In this document: in pieces, positions 7,883-16,148 of the stretch
Layout of the letters: every line of letters begins with the position of its first letter
Numbering within the stretch: the first letter of the stretch is position 1
Origin: Proteiniphilum sp. UBA5384
GTDB lineage: Bacteria > Bacteroidota > Bacteroidia > Bacteroidales > Dysgonomonadaceae
DNA: 41,955 nucleotides
Direction of reading: 5' to 3'
Assembly (NCBI RefSeq): GCF_002410825.1
Contig: NZ_DHOS01000075.1
Location: 1 to 41,955 of the forward strand
Made by a program: the position numbers and the translations under genes
Notes under the pieces: generated by a model
What the model was told of the DNA's origin: nothing
Database searches by the model: none
What the model saw: only the letters and a program-made list of their open reading frames with translations

Positions 7883-9199
7883 ATGGATGCATTCAACCTA
7901 TATAATGAAGTCAAGCAAGAATATAACAACTTGCTACCCAACAAAAAAGTCATGTTGGTAATCTTTCATTTATATCAACGCATCGAAAACAAAGAACTTG
8001 ATACAACATTTACGGAAGATGAAATTCTTAAATCAATAAAGTATGTCAGGAGAAACGAAATTAAGACAGAGCAAACAGAACAGTTCAATCAAACCATAAG
8101 GTCGTTACAAAAGTTCTTTCTATGGCGAGATGAGAACAAAGGAGTCTATAGTTTTCGCCCCTATGCGGAACAACTATGTGCTGAGGTCGCTAAAGTATTA
8201 TCAGACACATTCAATCCTACAGAAATAGAAAAAGATTTTAAGCATATCCAAACGCAATTGGATGTTGAATCTTTCGATATGTGGTATCAATACACGTCGT
8301 TCGACGGATATCGAAGAAAAGTCAGTGCACAAACATCTGTATTAGACCGGAAAGTAGCAAAAGCAATTACTGAATTTCGTACAGAAATAAACCAGAATGA
8401 TGATTACAATATATCATCACTCAAAAATATTGTAGATATATTATCAGGTTTAGGTGAACAAACTCGGGAACTTAATGTCGCTTTTCGCAGTTCAAGGCAG
8501 ATTGAGGATTGGATGATTGATTTTCAAAAAGAAGAAAAGGGGATTACGTACTTCAAAGAAACTGCAGATGTTATCCAGTATTTCAAATACATTAGAAATA
8601 AATTGCAAATTATTGGTCGAAAAATTGATGGAATAAAGCCCAAACTGGATGAGTACATCAACAACATCAATCAACAGGACTTTTATAGAAAGTTTAAATT
8701 ACTTCTGAAATACACTTTGGAGAATGCTCAGCTAAATAAAAGCGGAGAAATGTGTTTGCCCACTAATATTCCAAATGAATGCATCCTTCCTGATAAATTG
8801 CAAAAATTTCTAATAATAAAAGAAAATTGGAATCAAGAACAAATTCCTCTTCAGCGAAGCTCAAAAGTTGCTGTTCCGACAATCGATAAAGAAGCCTCTT
8901 CGCTTGAGTTGAAACGTTGCAATGAACAGTCAGCTATGTTCAAACGGGTCAAGCAATATCTTGAAGAACTCGAATATCAGTTAAATACCTCGAAAGAAGT
9001 TGATTTTTCGATGTGTTTTTTTGAAGTTATGGAAAAAGAACATGGAGATGTGAATGCCGCTGTCCGTTTTGCCTCACGCGCTATGGAAAAATACTTCAAA
9101 AGTAAAGCACATCAAATAGAGATACAAAAAGAGAAAATAAGTTATTCATTATATCCAACTATTACAGTATGGAAAACAACAATATACAAACGAACGTAA
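7883..9199 (+). CDS. jetA: JetA, Wadjet kleisin (MukF-like) subunit
   Basis: The 438-residue protein starts MDAFNLYNEVKQEYNNLLP and has a predicted N-terminal winged-helix region, a helical middle with many charged residues (about 120-270), and a C-terminal domain. Position and size fit JetA, which bridges the JetC heads in the Wadjet condensin-like complex that recognises and restricts circular plasmids. The call rests mainly on gene order: it overlaps jetB by 31 nt, and jetB overlaps jetC by 29 nt. The ORF itself is intact, but without whole JetC it should not work. Confidence 0.72.
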   Translation: MDAFNLYNEVKQEYNNLLPNKKVMLVIFHLYQRIENKELDTTFTEDEILKSIKYVRRNEIKTEQTEQFNQTIRSLQKFFLWRDENKGVYSFRPYAEQLCAEVAKVLSDTFNPTEIEKDFKHIQTQLDVESFDMWYQYTSFDGYRRKVSAQTSVLDRKVAKAITEFRTEINQNDDYNISSLKNIVDILSGLGEQTRELNVAFRSSRQIEDWMIDFQKEEKGITYFKETADVIQYFKYIRNKLQIIGRKIDGIKPKLDEYINNINQQDFYRKFKLLLKYTLENAQLNKSGEMCLPTNIPNECILPDKLQKFLIIKENWNQEQIPLQRSSKVAVPTIDKEASSLELKRCNEQSAMFKRVKQYLEELEYQLNTSKEVDFSMCFFEVMEKEHGDVNAAVRFASRAMEKYFKSKAHQIEIQKEKISYSLYPTITVWKTTIYKRT

Positions 9200-9867
9200 G
9201 CTATGAATTCTTAGAGCATTCCGATGCCAAAGATTTTTTTGCTCCATTGGATTATGCATTAAAGAACGGAGTATATATTCAGCAACAAAGCAAACCCAAA
9301 GGGATTTTTGGTTTTGTCAGGTACAACTATCCTAGTTTACACCAATATTACGAGAATTTCTTTGACTTGTATTTATCTACTGAAGGCCAAGATAGCGAAC
9401 AATATTATTTTATTGATTTTCGCAAAGATGAAAATGGAAGGATTAGCCGAGGGAATATACCGGAAATAAACAGAAAAAGATTAAAAGAAGCTCATCTAAT
9501 AGTTGGATTTCTATTGGTAAGAATTTGCATTATAGACCCAACCTCTGAATATCAACAATCAATCGATACTTTCGTCAAACGTATATTTGAAGACTATGAT
9601 GAATATAAAACAAATCTGTTCAGATTATTCGCAAAAAACAATGAAGATATATCTATAGATGCCGATGAAAAAGCGATTCAGCAAATTATTCGAAGTGCCC
9701 TTTCTGATTTTAATGACATCGGATGGGTCAATCTTGACAAAGATTCTCAGGTATTTGAAGTGATGCCATCTTGTAAAAGGTTGCTCACTTTGTATGAAGA
9801 AATAATCATGAATATTGAAGAAATAATTAAAGGTAACTATGACAAAACAATATCCCCGAATATATAG
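9169..9867 (+). CDS. jetB: JetB, Wadjet MukE-like (DUF4194-like) subunit
   Basis: The 232-residue protein has aromatic, helical sequence such as GFVRYNYPSLHQYYENFFDLYL and a segment LKEAHLIVGFLLVRICIID typical of MukE-like KITE subunits; it ends in a winged-helix-like part (SALSDFNDIGWVNLDKDSQVFEVMPSCKRLL). KITE proteins bind the kleisin and DNA in MukBEF-like complexes. It sits between jetA and the jetC 5' piece with overlaps on both sides, the standard jetABC order. The ORF is intact, but the complex is broken. Confidence 0.72.
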   Translation: MENNNIQTNVSYEFLEHSDAKDFFAPLDYALKNGVYIQQQSKPKGIFGFVRYNYPSLHQYYENFFDLYLSTEGQDSEQYYFIDFRKDENGRISRGNIPEINRKRLKEAHLIVGFLLVRICIIDPTSEYQQSIDTFVKRIFEDYDEYKTNLFRLFAKNNEDISIDADEKAIQQIIRSALSDFNDIGWVNLDKDSQVFEVMPSCKRLLTLYEEIIMNIEEIIKGNYDKTISPNI

Positions 9868-10698
9868 TTTGTCCACTGTTGGAATTCAACATCACTTCCA
9901 TACAGATTATATGTTTCATCATTTCCGCACTGATTTTTCAGGAGACAGTGGAGTCGGAAAATCAATGATTGCCGATATGTTACAATTAGTTTTTGTAGGT
10001 AGTGAATTCCTATCGGCAACAGAAGGAACAGACGAAAGACTTGTCAAAACAATGCCTACTGGTCGATATGGATATGTATTTATCAATGTAGAAACACGTA
10101 AGTTTATTGTTCTTGGCATGTTCATTTCTACTGCAACTATAAACCCAGAAGCTTTCATTATTCAAGGAGGGTATGGTAAAGATGCATATGTTTCTCTTCA
10201 GAACCCCATATCATATAAGGATATGTTAAACGGCGAAATAGTCGAAGATATTGATACTGTTACAAAACGATTAGATGGTAAATTTAATTGTCAAAAGATG
10301 ACTCAGAAAACCTATCATGAATATTTGATGGAACATGAGTTATTGCCAATACAGATAACAGACAAGACACGCCTAAAAAATTATGCACGTATTCTTCGTT
10401 CATTTGCAAGGGGACGTGATTTCAAACATGATTCTGAATCCTTGAAATATTTCTTTTTTGACGACCAAATAGAAATTGAAATATATGAAGACTTTCAAAA
10501 ACGCTTAGACAATATTGAAGCTGATTTGGATGGACATAAAAGGCATAAAGAAATTTTGCAAAATGTATCAGAGAAAGAACAAGGACTAATAAAGTTGAAG
10601 TCGTTGAAGCAAAAGAAATATGAAACTGAAGTAGAATTTTACAAAGCTAAATCTGTCTTCCACATTATCGTAATATTCAGAATAAAGAAAAAGGCATA
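9839..10698 (+). pseudogene. jetC: jetC N-terminal remnant (Walker A half of the SMC ATPase)
   Basis: The frame begins MTKQYPRIYSLSTVGIQHHF and has Walker A GDSGVGKS at residues 35-42, followed by head-domain sequence and the start of a coiled coil (to about EVEFYKAKSVFH). After about 10656 the frame seems shifted by one base: an alternative frame reads YRNIQNKEKG. From about 10700 the DNA is the antisense of an integrase gene. So at most about 285 of the roughly 1,000 residues expected for JetC are here. The C-terminal half-head is at 6390-6835 on the opposite strand. Confidence 0.8.
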
Positions 10699-10701
10699 TT
10701 T

Positions 10702-11158
10702 CTTTCTTGTATTTGTGTACCATAAAATTGCCAACACGCTTTCTTGTAGCCAAATATTTTGAAAGGGTAGTATCCCGGATTGTCTTCCCGACAAGATTCC
10801 ATTTTTGTTCTACTTTAGTATCATATAAGGATAATACTGTGGTTTTGCGAATTTCCTTGCCGAGATAAGTATTCCGAAGTTTATCTGGTGTGACATAACC
10901 GTCTTTTTCAAGAATTGTTTTATACTGGTTGTCCAAAGCTATCTTGATTCTATCTAAAGCGTCATTGATATTTTTGGCTTCTTTAGTTCTGCCAATAGCT
11001 TTCCCTAAAGGACTCCACATTTCAGGGTCAATAAACATCTTGGAACTAAACTCTGCTGTTTCTCTACTGATAGTAATCCTAACCATAATATTGGCTAGTC
11101 CATCTTTGTTTAAGTCTCTTTTTCTGATTAGGAAAAGGATTCGATACGTACTTTTCAT
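10702..11158 (-). pseudogene. Tyrosine integrase, N-terminal part only
   Basis: About 150 residues remain, starting MKSTYRILFLIRKRDLNKDG, with the Arm DNA-binding domain and the beginning of the SAM-like core-binding domain (TLSKYLATRKRVGNFM), as in Bacteroidetes integrases of tRNA-associated islands. The sequence leaves the family pattern after HKYKKE (about 10702), where it meets the broken end of jetC on the other strand. The catalytic domain (Arg-His-Arg-Tyr) is absent from the window. Its place next to the tRNA-Val att site and its orientation fit the integrase that once inserted the island. Confidence 0.8.
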
Positions 11159-11278
11159 TGCTCTTTCTTTTTAATGATTTGACAAAATTACTTGCTATCA
11201 CTTAAAGAATAAAGCTCCTAAAAACGCCAAATTAGGACATTGTAATCCGCTTATTTCCAGCGAATAAAATACTTAATC

Positions 11279-11323
11279 GTGAGTAAAATTTGTACTGTGA
11301 GTTTACTCACGTTTTACTCACTC
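11279..11323. repeat. gtgagt/actcac repeat cluster, possible integrase arm sites (right end)
   Basis: The stretch holds gtgagt at 11279-11284, a near-palindrome gtgagt-tt-actcac at 11297-11310, and actcactc at 11316-11323. The octamer is shared with the left island end (607-625). It lies between the integrase start and the tRNA att site, where arm-type sites and the integrase promoter are expected. The rest of 11159-11363 shows no gene. Confidence 0.4.
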
Positions 11324-11363
11324 AACCGCTGTCCTAAATTGACTTTTATTGTCCGAGGGTAGA

Positions 11364-11400
11364 ATAAAAAAAGTCTGTTAATCTACTGACTAACAGACTT
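11364..11400 (-). terminator. Terminator for tRNA-Val, minus strand (island-borne)
   Basis: Stem AAGTCTGTTA (11371-11380) with TAACAGACTT (11391-11400), 10-nt loop, then a T run on the minus strand (A run at 11366-11372). It lies about 50 nt past the tRNA 3' end, inside the island, so the island supplies a new terminator for the gene it occupies. Confidence 0.85.
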
Positions 11401-11447
11401 TATGTCTTTGTTTGGCTTTTGTTGTCTTTCGACCTTTTTGCCTTTCC

Positions 11448-11464
11448 GTGGGCGTTGACGGATT
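11448..11464. repeat. Proximal attachment site (att) overlapping the tRNA-Val 3' end
   Basis: Identical in 17 bases to 532-548. It covers the 3' acceptor strand and part of the T stem of tRNA-Val, the usual crossover region for tyrosine integrases that target tRNA genes. Confidence 0.85.
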
Positions 11465-11523
11465 CGAACCGCCGACCCTCTGCTTGTAAGGCAGATGCTC
11501 TGAACCAGCTGAGCTAAACGCCC
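11449..11523 (-). tRNA. tRNA-Val (anticodon UAC)
   Basis: The minus strand folds as a tRNA: acceptor strands GGGCGTT and AACGCCC with discriminator A, a D arm GCTCAGCTGGTTCAGAGC, an anticodon stem TCTGC/GCAGA with loop CTTACAA (anticodon TAC, valine), and a T loop GGTTCGAATCC. It is 75 nt long without an encoded CCA. Its 3' end is the integration site of the island and is rebuilt by the att copy. Confidence 0.95.
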
Positions 11524-11581
11524 GATATTTGCTTTCCTGTCCTCACTACCGCTGTGGAGGTTGCTTTCCTGAAAAGCGATG

Positions 11582-11612
11582 CAAAGATACGTCGTTTTTA
11601 TTTTTCTGCAAA
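11582..11612 (-). promoter_or_regulatory. tRNA-Val promoter (Bacteroidetes type)
   Basis: On the minus strand TTTG (plus 11609-11612), a 19-nt spacer and TATCTTTG (plus 11582-11589) match the Bacteroidetes primary sigma factor consensus. The -7 box lies about 60 nt upstream of the mature tRNA 5' end. Confidence 0.75.
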
Positions 11613-11663
11613 ACTTTTTGTAAATATTTTTTCTAAAAATTTTCATGGCTCTATAATTATCCC

Positions 11664-11671
11664 TATTTTTG
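11664..11671 (+). promoter_or_regulatory. Candidate purB -7 promoter element
   Basis: TATTTTTG fits TAnnTTTG, about 155 nt upstream of purB. No exact TTTG is found at the usual -33 spacing, so this is weak. The rest of 11524-11825 holds the divergent tRNA promoter and otherwise no recognisable feature. Confidence 0.35.
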
Positions 11672-11825
11672 TACCGTGAAAAAAGGGTATTGAATACGTT
11701 TTCATGATAGAGGTGATATTTTATAATAATACAGAACTCTAAAGGTTATAGTGAATGGATAGAAAAGTGATTTTTCGCTATTCGATAGTTTAACGTTTTC
11801 ATAAGCAATACGAGCATTAATTATA

Positions 11826-13163
11826 ATGAATCTAGATCAACTGACAGCTATTTCACCCGTAGACGGACGATACAGGGACAAGACCGTCGCTTTGGATATG
11901 TTCTTTTCCGAGTATGCACTTATCCGATACCGGGTGCAGGTGGAAATAGAGTATTTTATCGCTCTGTGCGAAGAGGGGATTCTTCTTGTTGAAGATAAGA
12001 ATATCTTTGCACAATTAAGGGATTTATATATCAATTTCAGCGAAGAGGATGCCCGGCAAATCAAAGAAATTGAGAAAACCACCAACCATGATGTAAAGGC
12101 TGTGGAGTATTTCCTGAAAGAGAAATTCGATGTGCTCCGGTTGGCAGATCATAAGGAATTTATTCACTTCGGATTGACATCGCAGGATATCAATAATACT
12201 GCTACGCCGATGATGTGGCGGGATGCCCTCCACCAAGTCTATATCCCCGAATTGGAAAAACTGGTCTCGGATATCGACGCACTGGCTGCAGAGTGGAAAG
12301 AGATTCCCATGCTGGCGCGTACCCATGGGCAACCGGCGTCGCCCACACGTCTGGGAAAGGAGATGAAAGTTTTTGCCTATAGGCTGTCCGGGCAAATAGA
12401 AGTATTGAAAAGTATTCCTTCTAAAGCGAAATTCGGCGGAGCGACCGGCAACTTTAATGCGCATCGTGTAGCATATCCTCAAACCGACTGGAAACTGTTC
12501 GGTAATCGTTTTCTGCAAGAGAAACTGGGCTTGCGGCGGGAAGAATTTACCACCCAGATATCCAATTATGATGCTTTCGCCGCATCGTTCGATGCGATGA
12601 AGCGTATCCATACTGTCCTGATCGACTTTACCAGGGATATATGGCAATATGTATCGATGGAGTATTTCAAGCAGAAGATCAGGGAAGGGGAAGTGGGCTC
12701 GTCGGCCATGCCCCACAAAGTGAATCCGATTGATTTTGAAAATGCCGAAGGGAACTTGGGCATTGCCAATGCCCTGCTGGAGCACCTGTCCGCAAAGCTT
12801 CCCGTTTCGAGGTTACAACGTGACCTTACCGATTCTACGGTAATCAGGAATATCGGTGTTCCCATGGCACATGGATTAATTGCTATTAAAAGCGCAACAA
12901 AAGGACTGCATAAATTGTTATTACACAGAGAGGCAATAGACAGGGATCTGGAAAATAATTGGGCCGTGGTTGCCGAAGGAATCCAGACTATCCTGAGACG
13001 TGAAGGGTACCCGAAACCGTATGAAGCACTGAAAGCTTTGACTAGAACCAATGCGCATATTACTAGGGAAAGTATATCGAAATTTATTGATAATCTGAAT
13101 GTGAATGATCAGATAAAAAAAGAATTGAAAGAAATTACACCCCAAAATTATACGGGAATTTAA
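11826..13163 (+). CDS. purB: Adenylosuccinate lyase
   Basis: The 445-residue protein carries the fumarase/aspartase superfamily signature GSSAMPHKVNPIDFENAEGN at about residues 290-309 and the conserved ARTHGQPASPTRLGKE segment at about 160. It catalyses two steps of purine synthesis: release of fumarate from SAICAR, and from adenylosuccinate to give AMP. The length fits the longer E. coli-like PurB group. It starts at ATG 11826 (MNLDQLTAISPVDGRYRDKT), the usual N-terminus. It is the first protein-coding gene right of the island. Confidence 0.97.
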   Translation: MNLDQLTAISPVDGRYRDKTVALDMFFSEYALIRYRVQVEIEYFIALCEEGILLVEDKNIFAQLRDLYINFSEEDARQIKEIEKTTNHDVKAVEYFLKEKFDVLRLADHKEFIHFGLTSQDINNTATPMMWRDALHQVYIPELEKLVSDIDALAAEWKEIPMLARTHGQPASPTRLGKEMKVFAYRLSGQIEVLKSIPSKAKFGGATGNFNAHRVAYPQTDWKLFGNRFLQEKLGLRREEFTTQISNYDAFAASFDAMKRIHTVLIDFTRDIWQYVSMEYFKQKIREGEVGSSAMPHKVNPIDFENAEGNLGIANALLEHLSAKLPVSRLQRDLTDSTVIRNIGVPMAHGLIAIKSATKGLHKLLLHREAIDRDLENNWAVVAEGIQTILRREGYPKPYEALKALTRTNAHITRESISKFIDNLNVNDQIKKELKEITPQNYTGI

Positions 13164-13277
13164 AATGAAAGAGGCTGCCGGTCATGCAAACCGGTCGGTA
13201 ATAATTCGAAAAATGCGATTGTAAATAAAGAAAAAACCGTGAGGTTTCATTATGTAAATCAAAAAGTAAATGCAACA

Positions 13278-14483
13278 ATGACAACAAACAATGACGAATC
13301 GCGCCCACGACGGAGTTATCACAGCGCGAACAATGAGAGACACCCTTCCTCTAACAGAAATTACAATGAGAGGAGATCACAGCAAGATGGTTATTATCCG
13401 GACCGACCATCATACAATCTGGACAGGCAGGACCGGCAATCCTATAATCCGGACAGGTCGTACAGCCAGGACAGGCAGTCTTATAATAATTCCGACAGGT
13501 CGTACAATTCCAATTACAGGGATTCGCGTCAAGAAAATTATGGAGGGAATAATGACGGGGCCATGAGGAAACGCCGCCCTCGCGTAGGGGAACGTCCACA
13601 GTCGCCACAAAGGATTTCCGGCGGTGGAGGTTATAATAACCGAAATTGGGGCAATCAATCTTCTAACGGTCCGGGAAGACCAAATGGTCCTGGTAAGCCG
13701 GTAAAGAAGCTGAAAAAGAAAAAGCCGTTCAAGCAGGTCAAGTATAAGGAAAATGCTGATCCCAATGCACCCATCCGTCTGAATAAATACTTGGCCAATG
13801 CCGGAGTATGCTCACGCCGTGAAGCTGATGAGTTTATCCAGGCCGGCGTGGTGAAGGTGAATGGAGAGATCGTGACCGAACTGGGTACCAAAATTACCCG
13901 TGCCGATTCTGTGATGTTCCACAACCAGCCCGTCCAACTTGAAAGCAAGGTATATGTGTTACTGAATAAGCCGAAAGGGTTTGTGACGACGACCGATGAC
14001 CCCGAGAACCGAAAGACGGTAATGGAACTGGTGAAAAGTGCCGCTTCCGAAAGGATATATCCGGTGGGACGTCTGGACAGGGCTACCACAGGTGTTTTGC
14101 TGCTGACCAATGATGGTGACCTGGCATCAAAATTAACACATCCGAAGTACGAAAAACGAAAGATTTACCAGGTATGGCTCGACAAGCCGGTGGCAATGGA
14201 ACACATGCAGATGATTGCCGACGGGATTGAATTGGAAGACGGAGAGATTCATGCCGATGCGATCAGTTATGTGAGTGAGGAAGACCTTACCCAGGTGGGT
14301 ATTGAGATCCATTCCGGAAGGAACCGTATCATCCGTCGTATCTTCGAGAAATTAGGTTATCGGGTGATGAAACTCGACAGGGTTTATTTTGCAGGATTGA
14401 CCAAGAAAAAACTTTCGCGCGGAAAATGGCGTTACCTCACAGAACAAGAGGTGAACATGCTCAGAATGGGGGCGTTCGATTAA
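13278..14483 (+). CDS. rluB: RsuA/RluB-family pseudouridine synthase with a long disordered N-terminal tail
   Basis: The C-terminal 240 residues are a standard RNA pseudouridine synthase: an S4 domain (about 166-215, IRLNKYLANAGVCSRREAD) and a catalytic domain with GRLDRATTGVLLLTNDGD, where Asp267 is the nucleophile. Such enzymes modify 23S (RluB) or 16S (RsuA) rRNA; the choice here is uncertain. The first 150 residues are low-complexity, rich in Asn, Arg, Tyr, Ser and Asp, with repeats of the DRQSYN/DRSYN kind and then Gly- and Lys-rich stretches, as seen in many Bacteroidetes homologues. I chose ATG 13278 over the GTG at 13239 because the family-like tail starts MTTNNDES. It follows purB by 114 nt. 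Confidence 0.88.
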   Translation: MTTNNDESRPRRSYHSANNERHPSSNRNYNERRSQQDGYYPDRPSYNLDRQDRQSYNPDRSYSQDRQSYNNSDRSYNSNYRDSRQENYGGNNDGAMRKRRPRVGERPQSPQRISGGGGYNNRNWGNQSSNGPGRPNGPGKPVKKLKKKKPFKQVKYKENADPNAPIRLNKYLANAGVCSRREADEFIQAGVVKVNGEIVTELGTKITRADSVMFHNQPVQLESKVYVLLNKPKGFVTTTDDPENRKTVMELVKSAASERIYPVGRLDRATTGVLLLTNDGDLASKLTHPKYEKRKIYQVWLDKPVAMEHMQMIADGIELEDGEIHADAISYVSEEDLTQVGIEIHSGRNRIIRRIFEKLGYRVMKLDRVYFAGLTKKKLSRGKWRYLTEQEVNMLRMGAFD

Positions 14484-14748
14484 AGAACCTCCCTTCATAT
14501 AAAAATTTATAGATAGTAATAACGTTTTCGTTAAACACTATGTGCAGAAACCCGGATTTGCTTGGATCAGGCTTCTGCGGGAAAATGGTAAATGTAATTG
14601 AATGATTATTCTGTTCCTGTGCGGGTTTTGTACAGGAACAGATTGGGTATTTATCAGGGTAATTTAATCGTATGAAGAGTACACGTGATTGTTTGCACAC
14701 AAGTGCATGATTGATGCGTGTTGCCAGCGATATTGAAGTATATAGTTT

Positions 14749-16146
14749 ATGAAACAACTAAAACGAACAAAAATTTCGGAAGCATTGCAACTTGCCAGTG
14801 TTGACGAGGAAGTGAATGTAAAAGGGTGGGTGCGTACCCGCAGAGGAAACAAAAATGTCGGTTTCGTCGCTTTAAATGATGGATCGACCATCAATAATAT
14901 TCAGATAGTTATTGATATAGCTAATTTTGATGAAGAGTTACTTCGTCTCATCACTACGGGGGCATGTATCAATGTGAATGGTGAACTGGTGGAATCCCAG
15001 GGACAGGGACAGTCGGTGGAGATACGTGCAACTGAGATTGAAGTCTATGGTCCGGCCGATCCCGCTACTTATCCTTTGCAGAAAAAAGGACATTCATTGG
15101 AGTTCCTGCGTGAGGTAGCCCATTTGCGCCCGCGTACCAATACTTTTGGAGCAATCTTCAGAATGAGGCACCATTTGGCATATGCCATCCATAAATATTT
15201 CAACGATAAAGGTTTTTACTATTTCCATACGCCTATTATCACTGCTTCCGATGCGGAAGGAGCCGGATCGATGTTCGAAGTATCTACTCTTGATATAGAA
15301 AATCCACCCCGCAATAAAGAAAGCAAAGTGGATTTTACAGAGGATTTTTTTGGTCGCCAGACTAACCTGACCGTCTCCGGACAACTCGAGGGGGAACTCG
15401 GCGCTATGGCACTGGGAGCCATTTATACTTTCGGTCCCACATTCCGTGCGGAGAATTCCAATACGCCCCGTCACCTGGCGGAGTTCTGGATGATTGAACC
15501 GGAAATGGCTTTCTATGATATCAACGATAATATGGATCTGGCCGAAGATTTCCTGAAATATCTAATTCGTTACGTCTTGGAGTATTGCAGGGAGGATATT
15601 GAATTCCTATCCAAGATGTATGACGAAGAACTGGTAAGCCGTCTGAATTTTGTAGTGGAAAATGACTTTGTCCGCCTAACTTATACCGAAGGGGTGAAAA
15701 TTTTGGAAGATTCGGGGCAAAAATTCGAATTCCCGGTCTATTGGGGCGCCGACCTGCAGTCGGAGCATGAACGTTACCTGGTAGAAAAACATTTCAAACG
15801 TCCGGTAATCCTGACTGATTATCCGAGGGAAATCAAATCGTTTTATATGAAGCAGAACGATGATGGTAAGACGGTCCGCGCGATGGATGTGCTTTTCCCT
15901 AAGATAGGGGAAATTATCGGTGGATCGGAACGTGAAGCGGATTACGACAAGCTGATGCAAAGGATAGAGGAAACCGGCATGCATACAGAGCCTATCTGGT
16001 GGTATCTCGAAACCCGCAAGTTCGGCACTGCACCGCACTCCGGTTTTGGTTTGGGTTTTGAGCGGTTGATGTTGTTTATCACCGGCATGGCGAATATCCG
16101 TGACGTGATCCCGTTTCCAAGAACGCCCAATAATGCGGACTTTTAA
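14749..16146 (+). CDS. asnS: Asparaginyl-tRNA synthetase
   Basis: The 465-residue class IIb synthetase begins with an OB-fold anticodon-binding domain (VNVKGWVRTRRGNKNVGFVAL) and has motif 2 (FRAENSNTPRHLAEFWMIEPE) and motif 3 (GFGLGFERLMLFITG). It charges tRNA-Asn with asparagine. The upstream gap of 265 nt contains a 10-bp hairpin (14611-14641, CTGTTCCTGT/ACAGGAACAG) without a T tract, which might belong to the 3' end of the preceding transcript. lepA follows 2 nt after the stop, so the two genes are cotranscribed. Confidence 0.97.
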   Translation: MKQLKRTKISEALQLASVDEEVNVKGWVRTRRGNKNVGFVALNDGSTINNIQIVIDIANFDEELLRLITTGACINVNGELVESQGQGQSVEIRATEIEVYGPADPATYPLQKKGHSLEFLREVAHLRPRTNTFGAIFRMRHHLAYAIHKYFNDKGFYYFHTPIITASDAEGAGSMFEVSTLDIENPPRNKESKVDFTEDFFGRQTNLTVSGQLEGELGAMALGAIYTFGPTFRAENSNTPRHLAEFWMIEPEMAFYDINDNMDLAEDFLKYLIRYVLEYCREDIEFLSKMYDEELVSRLNFVVENDFVRLTYTEGVKILEDSGQKFEFPVYWGADLQSEHERYLVEKHFKRPVILTDYPREIKSFYMKQNDDGKTVRAMDVLFPKIGEIIGGSEREADYDKLMQRIEETGMHTEPIWWYLETRKFGTAPHSGFGLGFERLMLFITGMANIRDVIPFPRTPNNADF

Positions 16147-16148
16147 CT

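Larger units (their letters stand above)
532..11464. mobile_element. tRNA-Val-integrated defence island (about 10.9 kb)
   Basis: A perfect 17-bp direct repeat (gtgggcgttgacggatt) occurs at 532-548 and at 11448-11464, where it forms the 3' end of the tRNA-Val gene. Between the copies are a truncated tyrosine integrase next to the tRNA, AbiEi/AbiEii, a TOTE primase-helicase and Wadjet remnants. This is the usual plan of an integrative element that targets a tRNA 3' end and restores the gene. The integrase lacks its catalytic domain, so the element is probably fixed. No conjugation or phage structural genes are present. Confidence 0.85.

Noticed and set aside
6836..10668. Inverted repeats causing a switchable inversion at the Wadjet locus
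   Set aside because: Only a short direct similarity (ccacatt) is shared near the two junctions; no inverted repeat was found, so programmed inversion is not supported.
9839..10762. A short complete ATPase of 307 residues
   Set aside because: The last 35 residues are the antisense of the integrase gene; the ORF is a jetC fragment fused by chance to that sequence.
14611..14641. Terminator after the pseudouridine synthase gene
   Set aside because: A 10-bp hairpin is present, but no T tract follows in either direction.
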